Source of the DNA: Lachnospiraceae bacterium UBA7109
Lineage (GTDB): Bacteria; Bacillota; Clostridia; Lachnospirales; Lachnospiraceae
Assembly: GCA_002492335.1 (NCBI GenBank)
Contig: DKYD01000082.1
Location: forward strand, 1 to 24,055
DNA: 24,055 nt
Direction of reading: 5' to 3'
Below, piece by piece: positions 1 through 7,926 of this stretch (the first letter of the stretch is position 1; every line of letters begins with the position of its first letter). The notes under the pieces were generated by a model. The model ran no database searches, was not told the origin of the DNA, and saw nothing but the letters and a program-made list of their open reading frames with translations. The translations under genes were made by a program, and so were the position numbers.

Positions 1-25
1 AATTTATCGGAGGCGGATGTTTTCA

Positions 26-62
26 TGTATAAAAAAAGTGCCTTTGGCACTTTTTTTATATA
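26..62. terminator. Bidirectional intrinsic terminator downstream of aroC
   Basis: A near-perfect stem pairs 26-42 with 46-62 (one G-T wobble) around a TTT loop. The stem core is GTGCC/GGCAC, flanked by seven A on the left and seven T on the right, so it can terminate transcription on either strand. On the minus strand it lies about 26 bases past the aroC stop. On the plus strand it would end whatever gene lies to the left of the window. Seen directly; function inferred from the hairpin plus U-tract form. Confidence 0.85.
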
Positions 63-87
63 GGAAACTTCATTCTCTATGCAAACT

Positions 88-1188
88 TTATTCTTTGTAA
101 AAACCTTTCAGACTTTCCAGCTTTGAAGACATGTTAATCATAATCTGGTCAAGAATCGTTACTGCAGCCATGGATTCTATTACGACAACCGCCCGCGGTA
201 CAATAACCGGATCGTGACGTCCGGTAATGGAAAGAGATGTGTTCTCCCCGGTATTTGTAACGGTATCCTGAGCTTTGGCAATGGATGGGGTCGGCTTTAT
301 GGCTGTCCGTATAAGAATCGCACTTCCGTCGCTTATGCCGCCTAAGATACCCCCGGAGTGGTTTGTCTTTTTGGAAATTTTCCCATCTTCCTGGCAAAAA
401 GCATCATTATTGACACTTCCAACGGAGCTGGCCACGGCAAATCCGTCGCCGATCTCCACTCCTTTTACAGCGCCGACGGACATCATTGCTTTTGCGAGAG
501 AGGCGTCAAGCTTGTCAAAGACCGGTTCGCCGATTCCGACAGGCATTCCGGTAATCATACATTCGATTACACCACCTGAGGAATCCTTGTCTGCCATGCA
601 TTTTTCCAGATAAGAGGAAGCCCTTTTGGCATAAGAATTATTGGGCATATAAAGTACATTGTCCGAAATCTCATCATAGTGGTATTCAGAAGAAGGGATA
701 CAGATATCACCGATGGATTTCGTGTATGCTATAACTTCGATTCCCAGCTCTCTTAGTATTTTTGCGGCTATGGCTCCGGCGGCTACCCGTCCGATTGTTT
801 CCCGGCCGGAGGAGCGCCCACCGCCGCGGTAATCACGGAAGCCATATTTGGCGTCGAAGGTATAGTCGGCATGACCGGGACGATAGCAGTCCTTTATTCT
901 TCCGTAGTCACGGGAGCGCTGGTCTTCATTGCGGATGAGAATGGAAATGGGAGTGCCGGTGGTGCGGCCTTCAAATATGCCGGATAAGATTTCAGCCTTA
1001 TCACCTTCCATTCGTTTTGTCGTAAATTTGCTCTGACCGGGTTTGCGCCGGTTCAGATAGGTCTGAATATCAGATTCATTTAAAGGGAGTCCTGCCGGAC
1101 AGCCGTCAACCACAACACCGATCGCGGCGCCGTGGGATTCTCCCCATGTTGTTATTGTAAATAAGGTTCCATATGTAGATCCTGCCAT
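88..1188 (-). CDS. aroC: Chorismate synthase
   Basis: Converts 5-enolpyruvylshikimate-3-phosphate to chorismate, the last step of the shikimate pathway, using reduced FMN in the cytosol. The 366-residue protein has the usual family length and starts with the typical N-terminus. It shows GESHG (His19), RRKPGQ near residue 48, PGHAD (His106), the glycine-rich DYRGGGRSSGRET stretch, and GRHDPVIVPRA near the C-terminus. The two histidines are the catalytic ones of the family. The ATG at 1186-1188 is preceded by AAAGGAG (1197-1203 on the complement). No other aro genes are in view. It is transcribed alone, divergently from the transpeptidase gene, and ends at the hairpin at 26-62. Confidence 0.97.
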   Translation of the reverse strand: MAGSTYGTLFTITTWGESHGAAIGVVVDGCPAGLPLNESDIQTYLNRRKPGQSKFTTKRMEGDKAEILSGIFEGRTTGTPISILIRNEDQRSRDYGRIKDCYRPGHADYTFDAKYGFRDYRGGGRSSGRETIGRVAAGAIAAKILRELGIEVIAYTKSIGDICIPSSEYHYDEISDNVLYMPNNSYAKRASSYLEKCMADKDSSGGVIECMITGMPVGIGEPVFDKLDASLAKAMMSVGAVKGVEIGDGFAVASSVGSVNNDAFCQEDGKISKKTNHSGGILGGISDGSAILIRTAIKPTPSIAKAQDTVTNTGENTSLSITGRHDPVIVPRAVVVIESMAAVTILDQIMINMSSKLESLKGFYKE

Positions 1189-1247
1189 ATCAAGTCTCCT
1201 TTAATTGATTCCTGAAAAATTTCCGGATAAATCCCGTTAATGATTCT

Positions 1248-1276
1248 ATTATATAAGAATGAAGGAAAATCTGCAA
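1248..1276 (-). promoter_or_regulatory. Probable sigma-A promoter of aroC
   Basis: On the complement a perfect TATAAT (-10, 1248-1253) lies 17 bases from TTGCAG (-35, 1271-1276). The -35 matches the consensus in only three of six positions, but the spacing is ideal. Transcription would start near 1241, leaving about a 50-base leader before aroC. Inference from sequence only. Confidence 0.55.
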
Positions 1277-1287
1277 TCAGAAATTCT

Positions 1288-1323
1288 TTAACGAATCTTA
1301 ACGAAATCTTCATGAATTTGACG
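1288..1323. repeat. Helically phased direct repeats between aroC and the transpeptidase gene
   Basis: Four hexamers in one orientation, TTAACG (1288), TTAACG (1298), TTCATG (1309) and TTGACG (1318), are spaced 10, 11 and 9 bases apart, about one helical turn each. A weaker fifth copy, TTATAC, begins at 1327. This arrangement resembles binding sites of OmpR-family regulators such as PhoP boxes (TT[A/T/C]ACA repeats). The array sits between the two divergent promoters. The regulator is unknown. Confidence 0.45.
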
Positions 1324-1332
1324 AAATTATAC

Positions 1333-1361
1333 TGTACTTTTAGGAAGGTGCATATTATAAT
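1333..1361 (+). promoter_or_regulatory. Possible activator-dependent promoter of the transpeptidase gene
   Basis: A perfect TATAAT lies at 1356-1361. Seventeen bases upstream the -35 position reads TGTACT (1333-1338), a poor match to TTGACA. A good -10 with a poor -35, directly downstream of a direct-repeat array, is the usual form of a promoter that needs an activator. Inference only. Confidence 0.4.
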
Positions 1362-1396
1362 AAATAGCGTGAAAGAAAGAGTGAGGAGTATATTAA

Positions 1397-3142
1397 ATGG
1401 GTAATAAGGATAAAAGTGCAGAAGAAATCATTGAGGAGACAATGAAGGAACTCTATAGTGATATAGAGAGGGGGAAGTCCGGAAATAAGACAAAAAAAGA
1501 AATGCCAAAAGAAGATGTTTTTGATATTCCGGACGATTTTGAGATAGATTACGTGGATTTAGATGATGATGTGTTCCCGGCCGGAGAAGAGTCTGCAGAA
1601 CCAGACGAATCCGAAGAGGAAGATTATGAGGAGGAATTTGAAGACGAGTCCGAAGAGGGAGAGCCTGACGAAGATTATGAAGAGGATTCCGATGAAGAGT
1701 TTGACGAGGACTATGAGGAAGAACCTGTACGAAAAAAGAGGAAAAAAGGGAAGGGTAAAAAGATTGCGGCAATTACAGCAGGGAGTATAATAGGAATCAT
1801 TGCGGTCGCATATATTGGCCTTGCTGTTTATTTCGGAAGTCATTTTATTTTCAATACATCTGTAAATGGAAGAGATGTGTCGATGAAAAGCGCGGCACAG
1901 GCGGAAGAAGATATGAAGCAGCAGGTTCGTGGTTATGCGCTTGATATCGAAGAGTCTGACGGTGACGTCCAGCAGATTAAAGGCTCTGATATTTCCCTGG
2001 AATATGCCGGGGGAACAGATATTGAGGAGCTGATCAGGGCACAGGATAATTTCCTGTGGGTGAAGGCTTTGTGGGATAAGCCGGAGATAGAGGCTCCTGT
2101 TGGTGTGCAGTATGATGAAAATGCACTCACGGAACAGATAAACAGTATGCCTTGTCTGGCGGCGGAGAATCAGACGGCGTCTGTGGATGCACATCCGGAA
2201 TTCCAGAATACGGAGTTTGTCGTAGCGCCGGAGGTGATTGGAACCCAGATTGATACGGAAAAGTTCAGCAGTGCGGTAAAGACGGCAATCGATGAGTTTC
2301 AGCCATCTCTGAAGCTTGCCGATACAGACTGCTACCTGCTTCCGAGATTTGTTCAGGATTCCCAGGAAGTCGTTGCGGCGAAGGATGCTATGAATGCATA
2401 TCTTGGCGCAAATATTACTTATGATTTTAATCCGAATACAGAGGTTGTAGATGCTTCTGTTATTTCCCAGTGGATTACCTGTGATGAAAATATGAGTGTG
2501 GGATTTAATACAGAGGCGGTTAAGGCTTACATTACTACGCTTGCTGAAAAATATGACACAAGAGGAAAGGCGCGCCAGTTTACAACTGCAAATGGAAATA
2601 CAGTTACCGTAGAAGGTGGAAAGTTTGGGTGGAAGATTGACCAGGAAGCCGAATATGCGGCGCTTACCGCTAATATTCAGAATGGAGAGACTGTGACAAG
2701 GGAGCCGGCCTATGCAAGCAGGGGAGTCAGCCACGGAAGCACAGATATCGGCACGACCTATGCGGAGGTGGATCTGACAAACCAGCATATGTGGTTCATA
2801 AAGGATGGTCAGGTTGTTATGGATGCTCCGGTTGTAACCGGTAATCCGAATAAAGGAAATGCGACGCCGCAGGGAACATATACTTTGACCTATAAGACAA
2901 AAAACGCAACCCTGCGCGGGGAGAGAAGACCGGATGGATCGTATTCCTATGAGACTCCGGTTGCGTACTGGATGCCGTTTAACGGAGGAATCGGATTCCA
3001 TGATGCTACATGGCAGTCGTCTTTCGGTGGTACCAGATATAAGAGTCATGGTTCACACGGATGTGTGAATATGCCGAAGGATAAAGCAAAGCAATTGTAT
3101 GAGCTGATTCCGGATAAATGTCCGGTTATATGTCATTATTAG
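1397..3142 (+). CDS. Membrane-anchored L,D-transpeptidase (YkuD) with peptidoglycan-binding repeats
   Basis: Probably forms 3-3 cross-links in peptidoglycan, or anchors proteins to it, outside the membrane. The 581 residues begin with a cytoplasmic tail that is extremely Asp/Glu rich at about 40-110, then a basic patch (RKKRKKGKGKK, 112-122) and one membrane helix (about 123-147). This gives an N-in, C-out topology. Residues about 155-435 look like two copies of the PG_binding_4 type of domain. The YkuD catalytic domain spans about 455-581, with His535 (GFHD) and the SHGCVNM motif carrying Cys556. ATG at 1397 follows GAGGAG (1383-1388). tgt starts 30 bases downstream, so the two are probably cotranscribed. 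The domain call is firm; the exact cross-linking role is inferred. Confidence 0.9.
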   Translation: MGNKDKSAEEIIEETMKELYSDIERGKSGNKTKKEMPKEDVFDIPDDFEIDYVDLDDDVFPAGEESAEPDESEEEDYEEEFEDESEEGEPDEDYEEDSDEEFDEDYEEEPVRKKRKKGKGKKIAAITAGSIIGIIAVAYIGLAVYFGSHFIFNTSVNGRDVSMKSAAQAEEDMKQQVRGYALDIEESDGDVQQIKGSDISLEYAGGTDIEELIRAQDNFLWVKALWDKPEIEAPVGVQYDENALTEQINSMPCLAAENQTASVDAHPEFQNTEFVVAPEVIGTQIDTEKFSSAVKTAIDEFQPSLKLADTDCYLLPRFVQDSQEVVAAKDAMNAYLGANITYDFNPNTEVVDASVISQWITCDENMSVGFNTEAVKAYITTLAEKYDTRGKARQFTTANGNTVTVEGGKFGWKIDQEAEYAALTANIQNGETVTREPAYASRGVSHGSTDIGTTYAEVDLTNQHMWFIKDGQVVMDAPVVTGNPNKGNATPQGTYTLTYKTKNATLRGERRPDGSYSYETPVAYWMPFNGGIGFHDATWQSSFGGTRYKSHGSHGCVNMPKDKAKQLYELIPDKCPVICHY

Positions 3143-3172
3143 AAAATCTCAAAAGGATAAGAGGAAAAGATC

Positions 3173-4306
3173 ATGTATGAATTATTAAAAAAAGATGGTC
3201 TTGCCAAGAGAGGAAGATTGCACACAGTACATGGGGTCGTTGAGACCCCTGTATTTATGAATGTAGGAACGGCGGCGGCAATCAAAGGAGCTGTTTCTAC
3301 TACGGATTTACAGGAAATCGGTACACAGGTTGAACTTTCGAATACCTACCATCTTCATGTCCGCCCCGGGGATGAGGTCGTAAAAAAACTTGGAGGCATC
3401 CATAAGTTTATGGTATGGGATAAACCGGTTCTTACGGATTCGGGAGGTTTTCAGGTCTTTTCTCTGGCGGGACTTAGAAGGATTAAAGAAGAGGGAGTTT
3501 ATTTCAATTCCCATATTGATGGAAGAAAGATTTTCATGGGACCGGAGGAAAGTATGCAGATTCAGTCGAATCTGGCGTCTACGATAGCTATGGCATTTGA
3601 TGAATGCCCTTCCAGTGTTGCAGAAAAAGAATATATCGAACAGTCTGTAAACAGGACGACAAGGTGGCTTAGAAGATGTAAGGACGAGATGGCCAGACTG
3701 AATCAGCTTCCGGACACGATTAACAAGAATCAGCTTTTGTTCGGAATTAATCAGGGGGGTATCTATGAAGATATCCGGATTCGCCATGCTCAGGAGATTT
3801 CGGAACTTGACCTTGACGGATATGCGGTCGGAGGACTGGCGGTCGGAGAGTCTCATGAGGATATGTACCGGATTCTGGACGCGGTCGTGCCGTATCTTCC
3901 GGAAAGGAAACCGACGTATCTTATGGGAGTGGGAACTCCTGCGAATATATTGGAAGCAGTGGATCGGGGTGTGGACTTTTTCGACTGTGTATATCCGAGC
4001 AGGAACGGACGTCATGGACATGTTTATACCAATTATGGGAAGTTGAATCTTTTTAACGCAAAATATGAGCTGGACAGCCGTCCGATTGAAGAGGGGTGCA
4101 GTTGTCCGGCGTGCAGGACTTATTCCAGGGCATATATCAGGCATCTTCTGAAAGCGAAGGAAATGCTGGGAATGAGGCTTTGTGTACTTCATAATCTGTA
4201 TTTTTATAATACGATGATGGCAGAAATACGTGAAGCAATAGAAAAAGGAAATTATCAGGAATATAAGAAAGAGAAACTTTGCAGGATGCTGGAGGGTGAA
4301 AAATAA
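3173..4306 (+). CDS. tgt: Queuine/preQ1 tRNA-guanine transglycosylase
   Basis: Exchanges the wobble guanine of GUN-anticodon tRNAs for preQ1, the bacterial route to queuosine. The 377-residue protein has normal length. It carries the TDSGGFQVFSL motif with the catalytic Asp89, GGLAVGE at 220-226, and DCVYPSRNGRHG with Asp271 as the expected nucleophile. It ends in a zinc site (Cys309, Cys311, Cys314, His340). GAGGAAA just upstream supports the ATG at 3173. In many bacteria tgt sits beside queA and yajC. Here yajC follows, but with its own promoter, and queA is not in view. Confidence 0.97.
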   Translation: MYELLKKDGLAKRGRLHTVHGVVETPVFMNVGTAAAIKGAVSTTDLQEIGTQVELSNTYHLHVRPGDEVVKKLGGIHKFMVWDKPVLTDSGGFQVFSLAGLRRIKEEGVYFNSHIDGRKIFMGPEESMQIQSNLASTIAMAFDECPSSVAEKEYIEQSVNRTTRWLRRCKDEMARLNQLPDTINKNQLLFGINQGGIYEDIRIRHAQEISELDLDGYAVGGLAVGESHEDMYRILDAVVPYLPERKPTYLMGVGTPANILEAVDRGVDFFDCVYPSRNGRHGHVYTNYGKLNLFNAKYELDSRPIEEGCSCPACRTYSRAYIRHLLKAKEMLGMRLCVLHNLYFYNTMMAEIREAIEKGNYQEYKKEKLCRMLEGEK

Positions 4307-4332
4307 ATTTTCTATGAATTGGTAAAAATGAC

Positions 4333-4361
4333 TTGATGAAAGGGCGTTTATTGTGTATCAT
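4333..4361 (+). promoter_or_regulatory. Probable sigma-A promoter of yajC
   Basis: TTGATG (4333-4338) and TATCAT (4356-4361) are separated by 17 bases and lie 39 bases before the yajC start. The -35 matches four of six and the -10 five of six consensus bases. Confidence 0.55.
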
Positions 4362-4399
4362 ATAACACAGAGTGTTAAAGAAATCAGGAGGAATAGATT

Positions 4400-4708
4400 A
4401 TGTACACATTGGCAAGCTCAGGAACAAGCAGTACAAGCTGGATATATTTGTTTGTTATTTATGCATTTATATTTGTGGGATTTTATTTTCTGTTTATGAG
4501 ACCGCAGAAGAAGGAGCAGAAGAGGGTACAGGCAATGATTTCTGAGATGGAAGTCGGCGATACCGTACTTACGACAAGCGGTTTTTACGGGATTATCATT
4601 GATATTTCCGATGATGATATTATCGTAGAGTTTGGAAGCAATAAGAACTGCCGTATTCCGATGCAGAAATCAGCGGTTGCACAGCTTGAGAAAGCAACAG
4701 AAGAATAG
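4400..4708 (+). CDS. yajC: Preprotein translocase accessory subunit YajC
   Basis: Small single-pass membrane protein that associates with SecDF-SecYEG during protein export. The 102 residues have a short Ser/Thr-rich N-terminus and a membrane helix at about 14-33. The family motif RPQKKEQK follows at once, then a compact cytosolic domain (VGDTVLTTSGFYGII). AGGAGG lies about 7 bases before the ATG. A promoter upstream and a strong terminator downstream make it a likely single-gene unit. In many bacteria secD and secF follow yajC; here they do not. Confidence 0.93.
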   Translation: MYTLASSGTSSTSWIYLFVIYAFIFVGFYFLFMRPQKKEQKRVQAMISEMEVGDTVLTTSGFYGIIIDISDDDIIVEFGSNKNCRIPMQKSAVAQLEKATEE

Positions 4709-4720
4709 AAAAGTAATTGC

Positions 4721-4752
4721 AGGGAAGAATCTTTCGGATTCTTCCTTTTTTT
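4721..4752 (+). terminator. Intrinsic terminator after yajC
   Basis: GGAAGAATC (4723-4731) pairs with GATTCTTCC (4737-4745) across a five-base loop and is followed by seven T (4746-4752). It lies 13 bases after the yajC stop. Confidence 0.88.
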
Positions 4753-4766
4753 GCACAAAATAAAAT

Positions 4767-4791
4767 ACAATAGCGGAAAGCTTGCTATTGT
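4767..4791. promoter_or_regulatory. Inverted repeat straddling the pflB -35 element, candidate operator
   Basis: The perfect arms ACAATAGC (4767-4774) and GCTATTGT (4784-4791) are separated by 9 bases. The right arm overlaps the -35 hexamer at 4782-4787, which suits a repressor site. It does not match the Rex consensus (TTGTTAA-N4-TTAACAA). Alternatively it is a second hairpin after yajC, since TTTT follows the right arm. Confidence 0.45.
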
Positions 4792-4810
4792 TTTAGTAAA
4801 ATGATATACT
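4782..4810 (+). promoter_or_regulatory. Probable sigma-A promoter of pflB-pflA
   Basis: TTGCTA (4782-4787) and TATACT (4805-4810) have ideal 17-base spacing. The start point would be near 4817, giving a leader of about 35 bases before pflB. Confidence 0.65.
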
Positions 4811-4850
4811 GACCGAGGAAAATGACATTAAGAAAAGGAGACAAATCACA

Positions 4851-7103
4851 ATGGCAAATTTTGAACAGTGGACAGGTTTCTCGGGAGAGAATTGGAGAAG
4901 TTCCGTAGATGTTCGCGATTTTATTCAGAACAACTACACTCCTTATGACGGTGATGAATCTTTCCTGGCCGGCCCGACAGAAGCGACGAACAAACTTTGG
5001 GGGAAATTACAGGAGCTGCAGAAAGAGGAGCGCGCAAAAGGCGGCGTTCTCGACATGGAGACAGAAGTTGTTTCCGGTCTTACAGCTTACGGTCCCGGAT
5101 ATATTGATGAAGAGATGAAAGATCTGGAGGCAGTTGTTGGTCTTCAGACAGATAAACCGTTAAAGAGAGCTTTTATGCCTTATGGTGGTATTAAGATGGC
5201 AGAGCAGGCTTGTACAACATATGGATACCAGCCGAGTGAAAAGCTGCATGAAATTTTTACAGTATACCATAAGACACATAACCAGGGAGTATTTGATATT
5301 TATACACCGGAAATGAAAAAAGCCCGTCATAACAAGATTATTACAGGACTTCCGGATACATATGGACGCGGACGTATCGTTGGCGATTACCGTCGTGTCG
5401 CTCTGTATGGCATCGATTTCCTAATCGAGAAAAAGCAGTACGATTTTGAGCGTTATGCAAGACACGGCATGAAGGGAACAGACTTCCGTCTTCGTGAGGA
5501 GGTTGCAGACCAGATCCGTGCACTGCAGGGTATGAAAGAGATGGCAAAGGTATATGGATTTGACATTTCTGTTCCTGCAAAGGATGCAAAAGAAGCGGCT
5601 CAGTGGCTGTATTTTGGATATCTTGCAGCAATCAAGACACAGAATGGCGCGGCTATGAGTGTCGGACGTGTCTCCACATTCCTTGATATATATATTGAAA
5701 GAGACTTAAAGAACGGTACAATTACTGAAGCACAGGCTCAGGAATTGATCGACCACATGGTTATGAAGTTCCGTATGGTGAAGTTTGCAAGAATTCCTTC
5801 CTACAATGAATTATTCTCAGGAGACCCGGTATGGGCAACACTGGAAGTTGCAGGACTTGGCCAGGATGGACGTTCCATGGTAACAAAGAACGATTTCCGT
5901 TTCCTTCACACACTGGAGAATATGGGACCGTCACCGGAGCCGAATCTTACCGTACTTTATTCTCCAAGACTTCCGGAGAAGTTTAAGAAATATGCATCCT
6001 ATATTTCTGTTGAAACAAGCTCTATCCAGTATGAGAATGATGATGTCATGCGTCCGGTATGGGGGGATGATTATTCTATCTGCTGTTGTGTATCTGCAAC
6101 TCAGACGGGGAAAGAAATCCAGTTCTTCGGAGCACGTGCAAACCTTGCAAAATGTCTGTTATATGCGATTAACGGTGGTGTGGATGAGAAGTCAAAGCAG
6201 CAGGTAGCACCGGCATACAGACCGATTACTTCAGAATACCTTGATTATGATGAAGTAATGGAACGTTATGATGAGATGATGGACTGGCTGTCCAAGTTAT
6301 ATGTAGATACCCTGAATATGATTCATTACATGCATGATAAATATAATTATGAAGCAGCAGAGATGGCTCTGATCGATACAAATGTAAGACGTACTTTTGC
6401 AACAGGTATTGCAGGATTTTCACATGTTATTGATTCCCTGTGCGCGATTAAGTATGCAAAGGTAAAACCGATTCGTGATGAGGATGGTATTGCAGTAGAC
6501 TTCGAAATCGAGGGTGATTTCCCGAGATATGGTAATGACGATGACAGAGCAGATCAGCTTGCAATCTGGCTTCTGAAGACGTTTATGCACAAATTAAATA
6601 AATGCCATACTTACAGAAATTCAGAGCCGACGACATCTATCCTTACGATTACATCCAACGTTGTATATGGTAAGGCAACCGGCTCCCTTCCGGATGGAAG
6701 AAAGGGCGGCGAGCCGTTGTCACCGGGAGCAAATCCGTCATACGGTGCAGAGAAGAACGGACTTCTTGCTTCTCTTAACTCTGTTGCGAAGCTGCCGTAT
6801 GAGCTTGCACTTGACGGTATTTCCAATACACAGACCATTAGCCCGGACGCACTTGGGCACAGTGACGAGGAGCGTGTAAACAACCTTGTACAGGTTATGG
6901 ACGGATATTTCAGCAGAGGAGCACATCATCTGAATGTAAACGTATTCGGTACAGAGAAGCTGATCGATGCAATGGAACATCCGGAGAAACCGGAATATGC
7001 AAACTTTACAATCCGTGTATCCGGTTATGCAGTTAAATTCATTGATCTGACACGCGAGCAGCAGATGGATGTAATTTCCCGTACCTGCCACAAGCAAATG
7101 TAG
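4851..7103 (+). CDS. pflB: Formate C-acetyltransferase (pyruvate formate-lyase)
   Basis: Cleaves pyruvate with CoA to acetyl-CoA and formate by glycyl-radical chemistry, central to anaerobic mixed-acid fermentation. The 750 residues match the usual PFL length (about 740-770). The radical glycine is Gly725 in RVSGYAVKF near the C-terminus. The active-site cysteine pair lies in SICCCVSAT (residues 411-413), where a third cysteine precedes the canonical CC. AAAGGAGA (4834-4841) supports ATG 4851. pflA, its activase, starts 26 bases after the stop. Codon choice looks more biased than in neighbours (many GTA, ACA and CGT codons), in keeping with high expression. This last point was judged by eye. 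Confidence 0.97.
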   Translation: MANFEQWTGFSGENWRSSVDVRDFIQNNYTPYDGDESFLAGPTEATNKLWGKLQELQKEERAKGGVLDMETEVVSGLTAYGPGYIDEEMKDLEAVVGLQTDKPLKRAFMPYGGIKMAEQACTTYGYQPSEKLHEIFTVYHKTHNQGVFDIYTPEMKKARHNKIITGLPDTYGRGRIVGDYRRVALYGIDFLIEKKQYDFERYARHGMKGTDFRLREEVADQIRALQGMKEMAKVYGFDISVPAKDAKEAAQWLYFGYLAAIKTQNGAAMSVGRVSTFLDIYIERDLKNGTITEAQAQELIDHMVMKFRMVKFARIPSYNELFSGDPVWATLEVAGLGQDGRSMVTKNDFRFLHTLENMGPSPEPNLTVLYSPRLPEKFKKYASYISVETSSIQYENDDVMRPVWGDDYSICCCVSATQTGKEIQFFGARANLAKCLLYAINGGVDEKSKQQVAPAYRPITSEYLDYDEVMERYDEMMDWLSKLYVDTLNMIHYMHDKYNYEAAEMALIDTNVRRTFATGIAGFSHVIDSLCAIKYAKVKPIRDEDGIAVDFEIEGDFPRYGNDDDRADQLAIWLLKTFMHKLNKCHTYRNSEPTTSILTITSNVVYGKATGSLPDGRKGGEPLSPGANPSYGAEKNGLLASLNSVAKLPYELALDGISNTQTISPDALGHSDEERVNNLVQVMDGYFSRGAHHLNVNVFGTEKLIDAMEHPEKPEYANFTIRVSGYAVKFIDLTREQQMDVISRTCHKQM

Positions 7104-7129
7104 ATTTATTCGAATAGAAGGAGACCGGA

Positions 7130-7858
7130 ATGACAAAGGGATATATACATTCTCTGGAAAGTTTTGGCTCTGTAGACGGCCCGGGAGTCAGATTTATTAT
7201 TTTTACTTCCGGCTGCGCAATGCGCTGCCAGTTCTGCCATAATCCGGATACCTGGAATATGCGGTCAGGGACAGCGTACACTGCGGATGAACTTATTGAA
7301 AAAGCGATAAGATACCGCTCTTACTGGGGAAGTGAGGGCGGTATTACCGTCAGTGGCGGCGAACCGCTTCTGCAGATTGATTTTTTGCTGGAACTTTTCA
7401 GGAAAGCCAAACAAGAAGGAATCCATACGGTTATAGACACGAGTGGAAACCCGTTTACAAAAGAGGAGCCGTTTTTTGGAAAGTTTGAAGAATTGATGAA
7501 GCTCACAGATCTGGTGCTTCTGGACATTAAGCATATAGATGAGGAGCAGCACCGGATACTGACCGGTCAGACAAATACCAATATTCTGGAACTGGCCAGG
7601 TATCTGTCAGATATTGGAAAACCGGTGTGGATCCGCCATGTTCTTGTGCCGGAGCGAAATGATAAAGATGAGTATCTTGACAGACTCCATGAATTTATTG
7701 AAACCCTGGATAATGTGGAAAGAGTTGAAGTCCTTCCATACCATACGCTGGGCGTATATAAATGGAAGGAACTGGGGCTTGACTATCCGCTTGATGGAAT
7801 TGATCCGCCAGATGCCGACCGGATAGAGAATGCAAAAAAGAGGCTGGGAATCTGCTAA
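7130..7858 (+). CDS. pflA: Pyruvate formate-lyase-activating enzyme (radical SAM)
   Basis: Uses a [4Fe-4S] cluster and S-adenosylmethionine to put the glycyl radical on PflB. The 242-residue protein has the CxxxCxxC cluster motif at Cys29, Cys33 and Cys36 (GCAMRCQFCHNPDTW). It also has GPGVR near residue 17 and the SAM-contacting SGGEP at 75-79. It lacks the extra ferredoxin-like cysteine insert seen in activases of other glycyl-radical enzymes, which fits a true PFL activase. The start is supported by AGAAGGAGA just upstream. It is cotranscribed with pflB, and its stop codon lies inside the terminator hairpin. Confidence 0.96.
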   Translation: MTKGYIHSLESFGSVDGPGVRFIIFTSGCAMRCQFCHNPDTWNMRSGTAYTADELIEKAIRYRSYWGSEGGITVSGGEPLLQIDFLLELFRKAKQEGIHTVIDTSGNPFTKEEPFFGKFEELMKLTDLVLLDIKHIDEEQHRILTGQTNTNILELARYLSDIGKPVWIRHVLVPERNDKDEYLDRLHEFIETLDNVERVEVLPYHTLGVYKWKELGLDYPLDGIDPPDADRIENAKKRLGIC

Positions 7859-7871
7859 TTCCCGGCTTTTT
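7841..7871 (+). terminator. Intrinsic terminator overlapping the pflA stop codon
   Basis: GGCTGGGAAT (7842-7851) pairs with ATTCCCGGCT (7858-7867, two G-T wobbles) around the loop CTGCTA (7852-7857), followed by TTTTT. The left arm encodes the last pflA residues, and the TAA at 7856-7858 spans the loop and the first base of the right arm. Confidence 0.75.
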
Positions 7872-7873
7872 AT

Positions 7874-7901
7874 TGTACAGGGAACATTCTTCGTCTGTAC
7901 A
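7874..7901 (+). other. Imperfect hairpin/dyad upstream of deoD
   Basis: TGTACAG (7874-7880) and CTGTACA (7895-7901) are perfect inverted repeats, with an inner GAA/TTC pairing around the loop CATTC. No U-tract follows, so it is not a standard terminator. It may be an operator or an mRNA 5' structure. No convincing separate deoD promoter was found in this short gap. Confidence 0.35.
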
Positions 7902-7926
7902 TTTCATATTAAAGGAGGAAAACACT

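Noticed and set aside
25..63. A 12-codon open frame across the left-hand hairpin
   Set aside because: It is simply the terminator stem read as codons.
1559..3049. A 496-codon open frame antisense to the transpeptidase gene
   Set aside because: The plus-strand frame has clear domains and catalytic motifs. The antisense translation is rich in Arg, Ile, Cys and His without any recognisable motif, and open antisense frames are common opposite genes with this codon bias.
4753..4850. Rex operator before pflB
   Set aside because: No TTGTTAA-N4-TTAACAA-like site; the dyad found has a different sequence and spacing.
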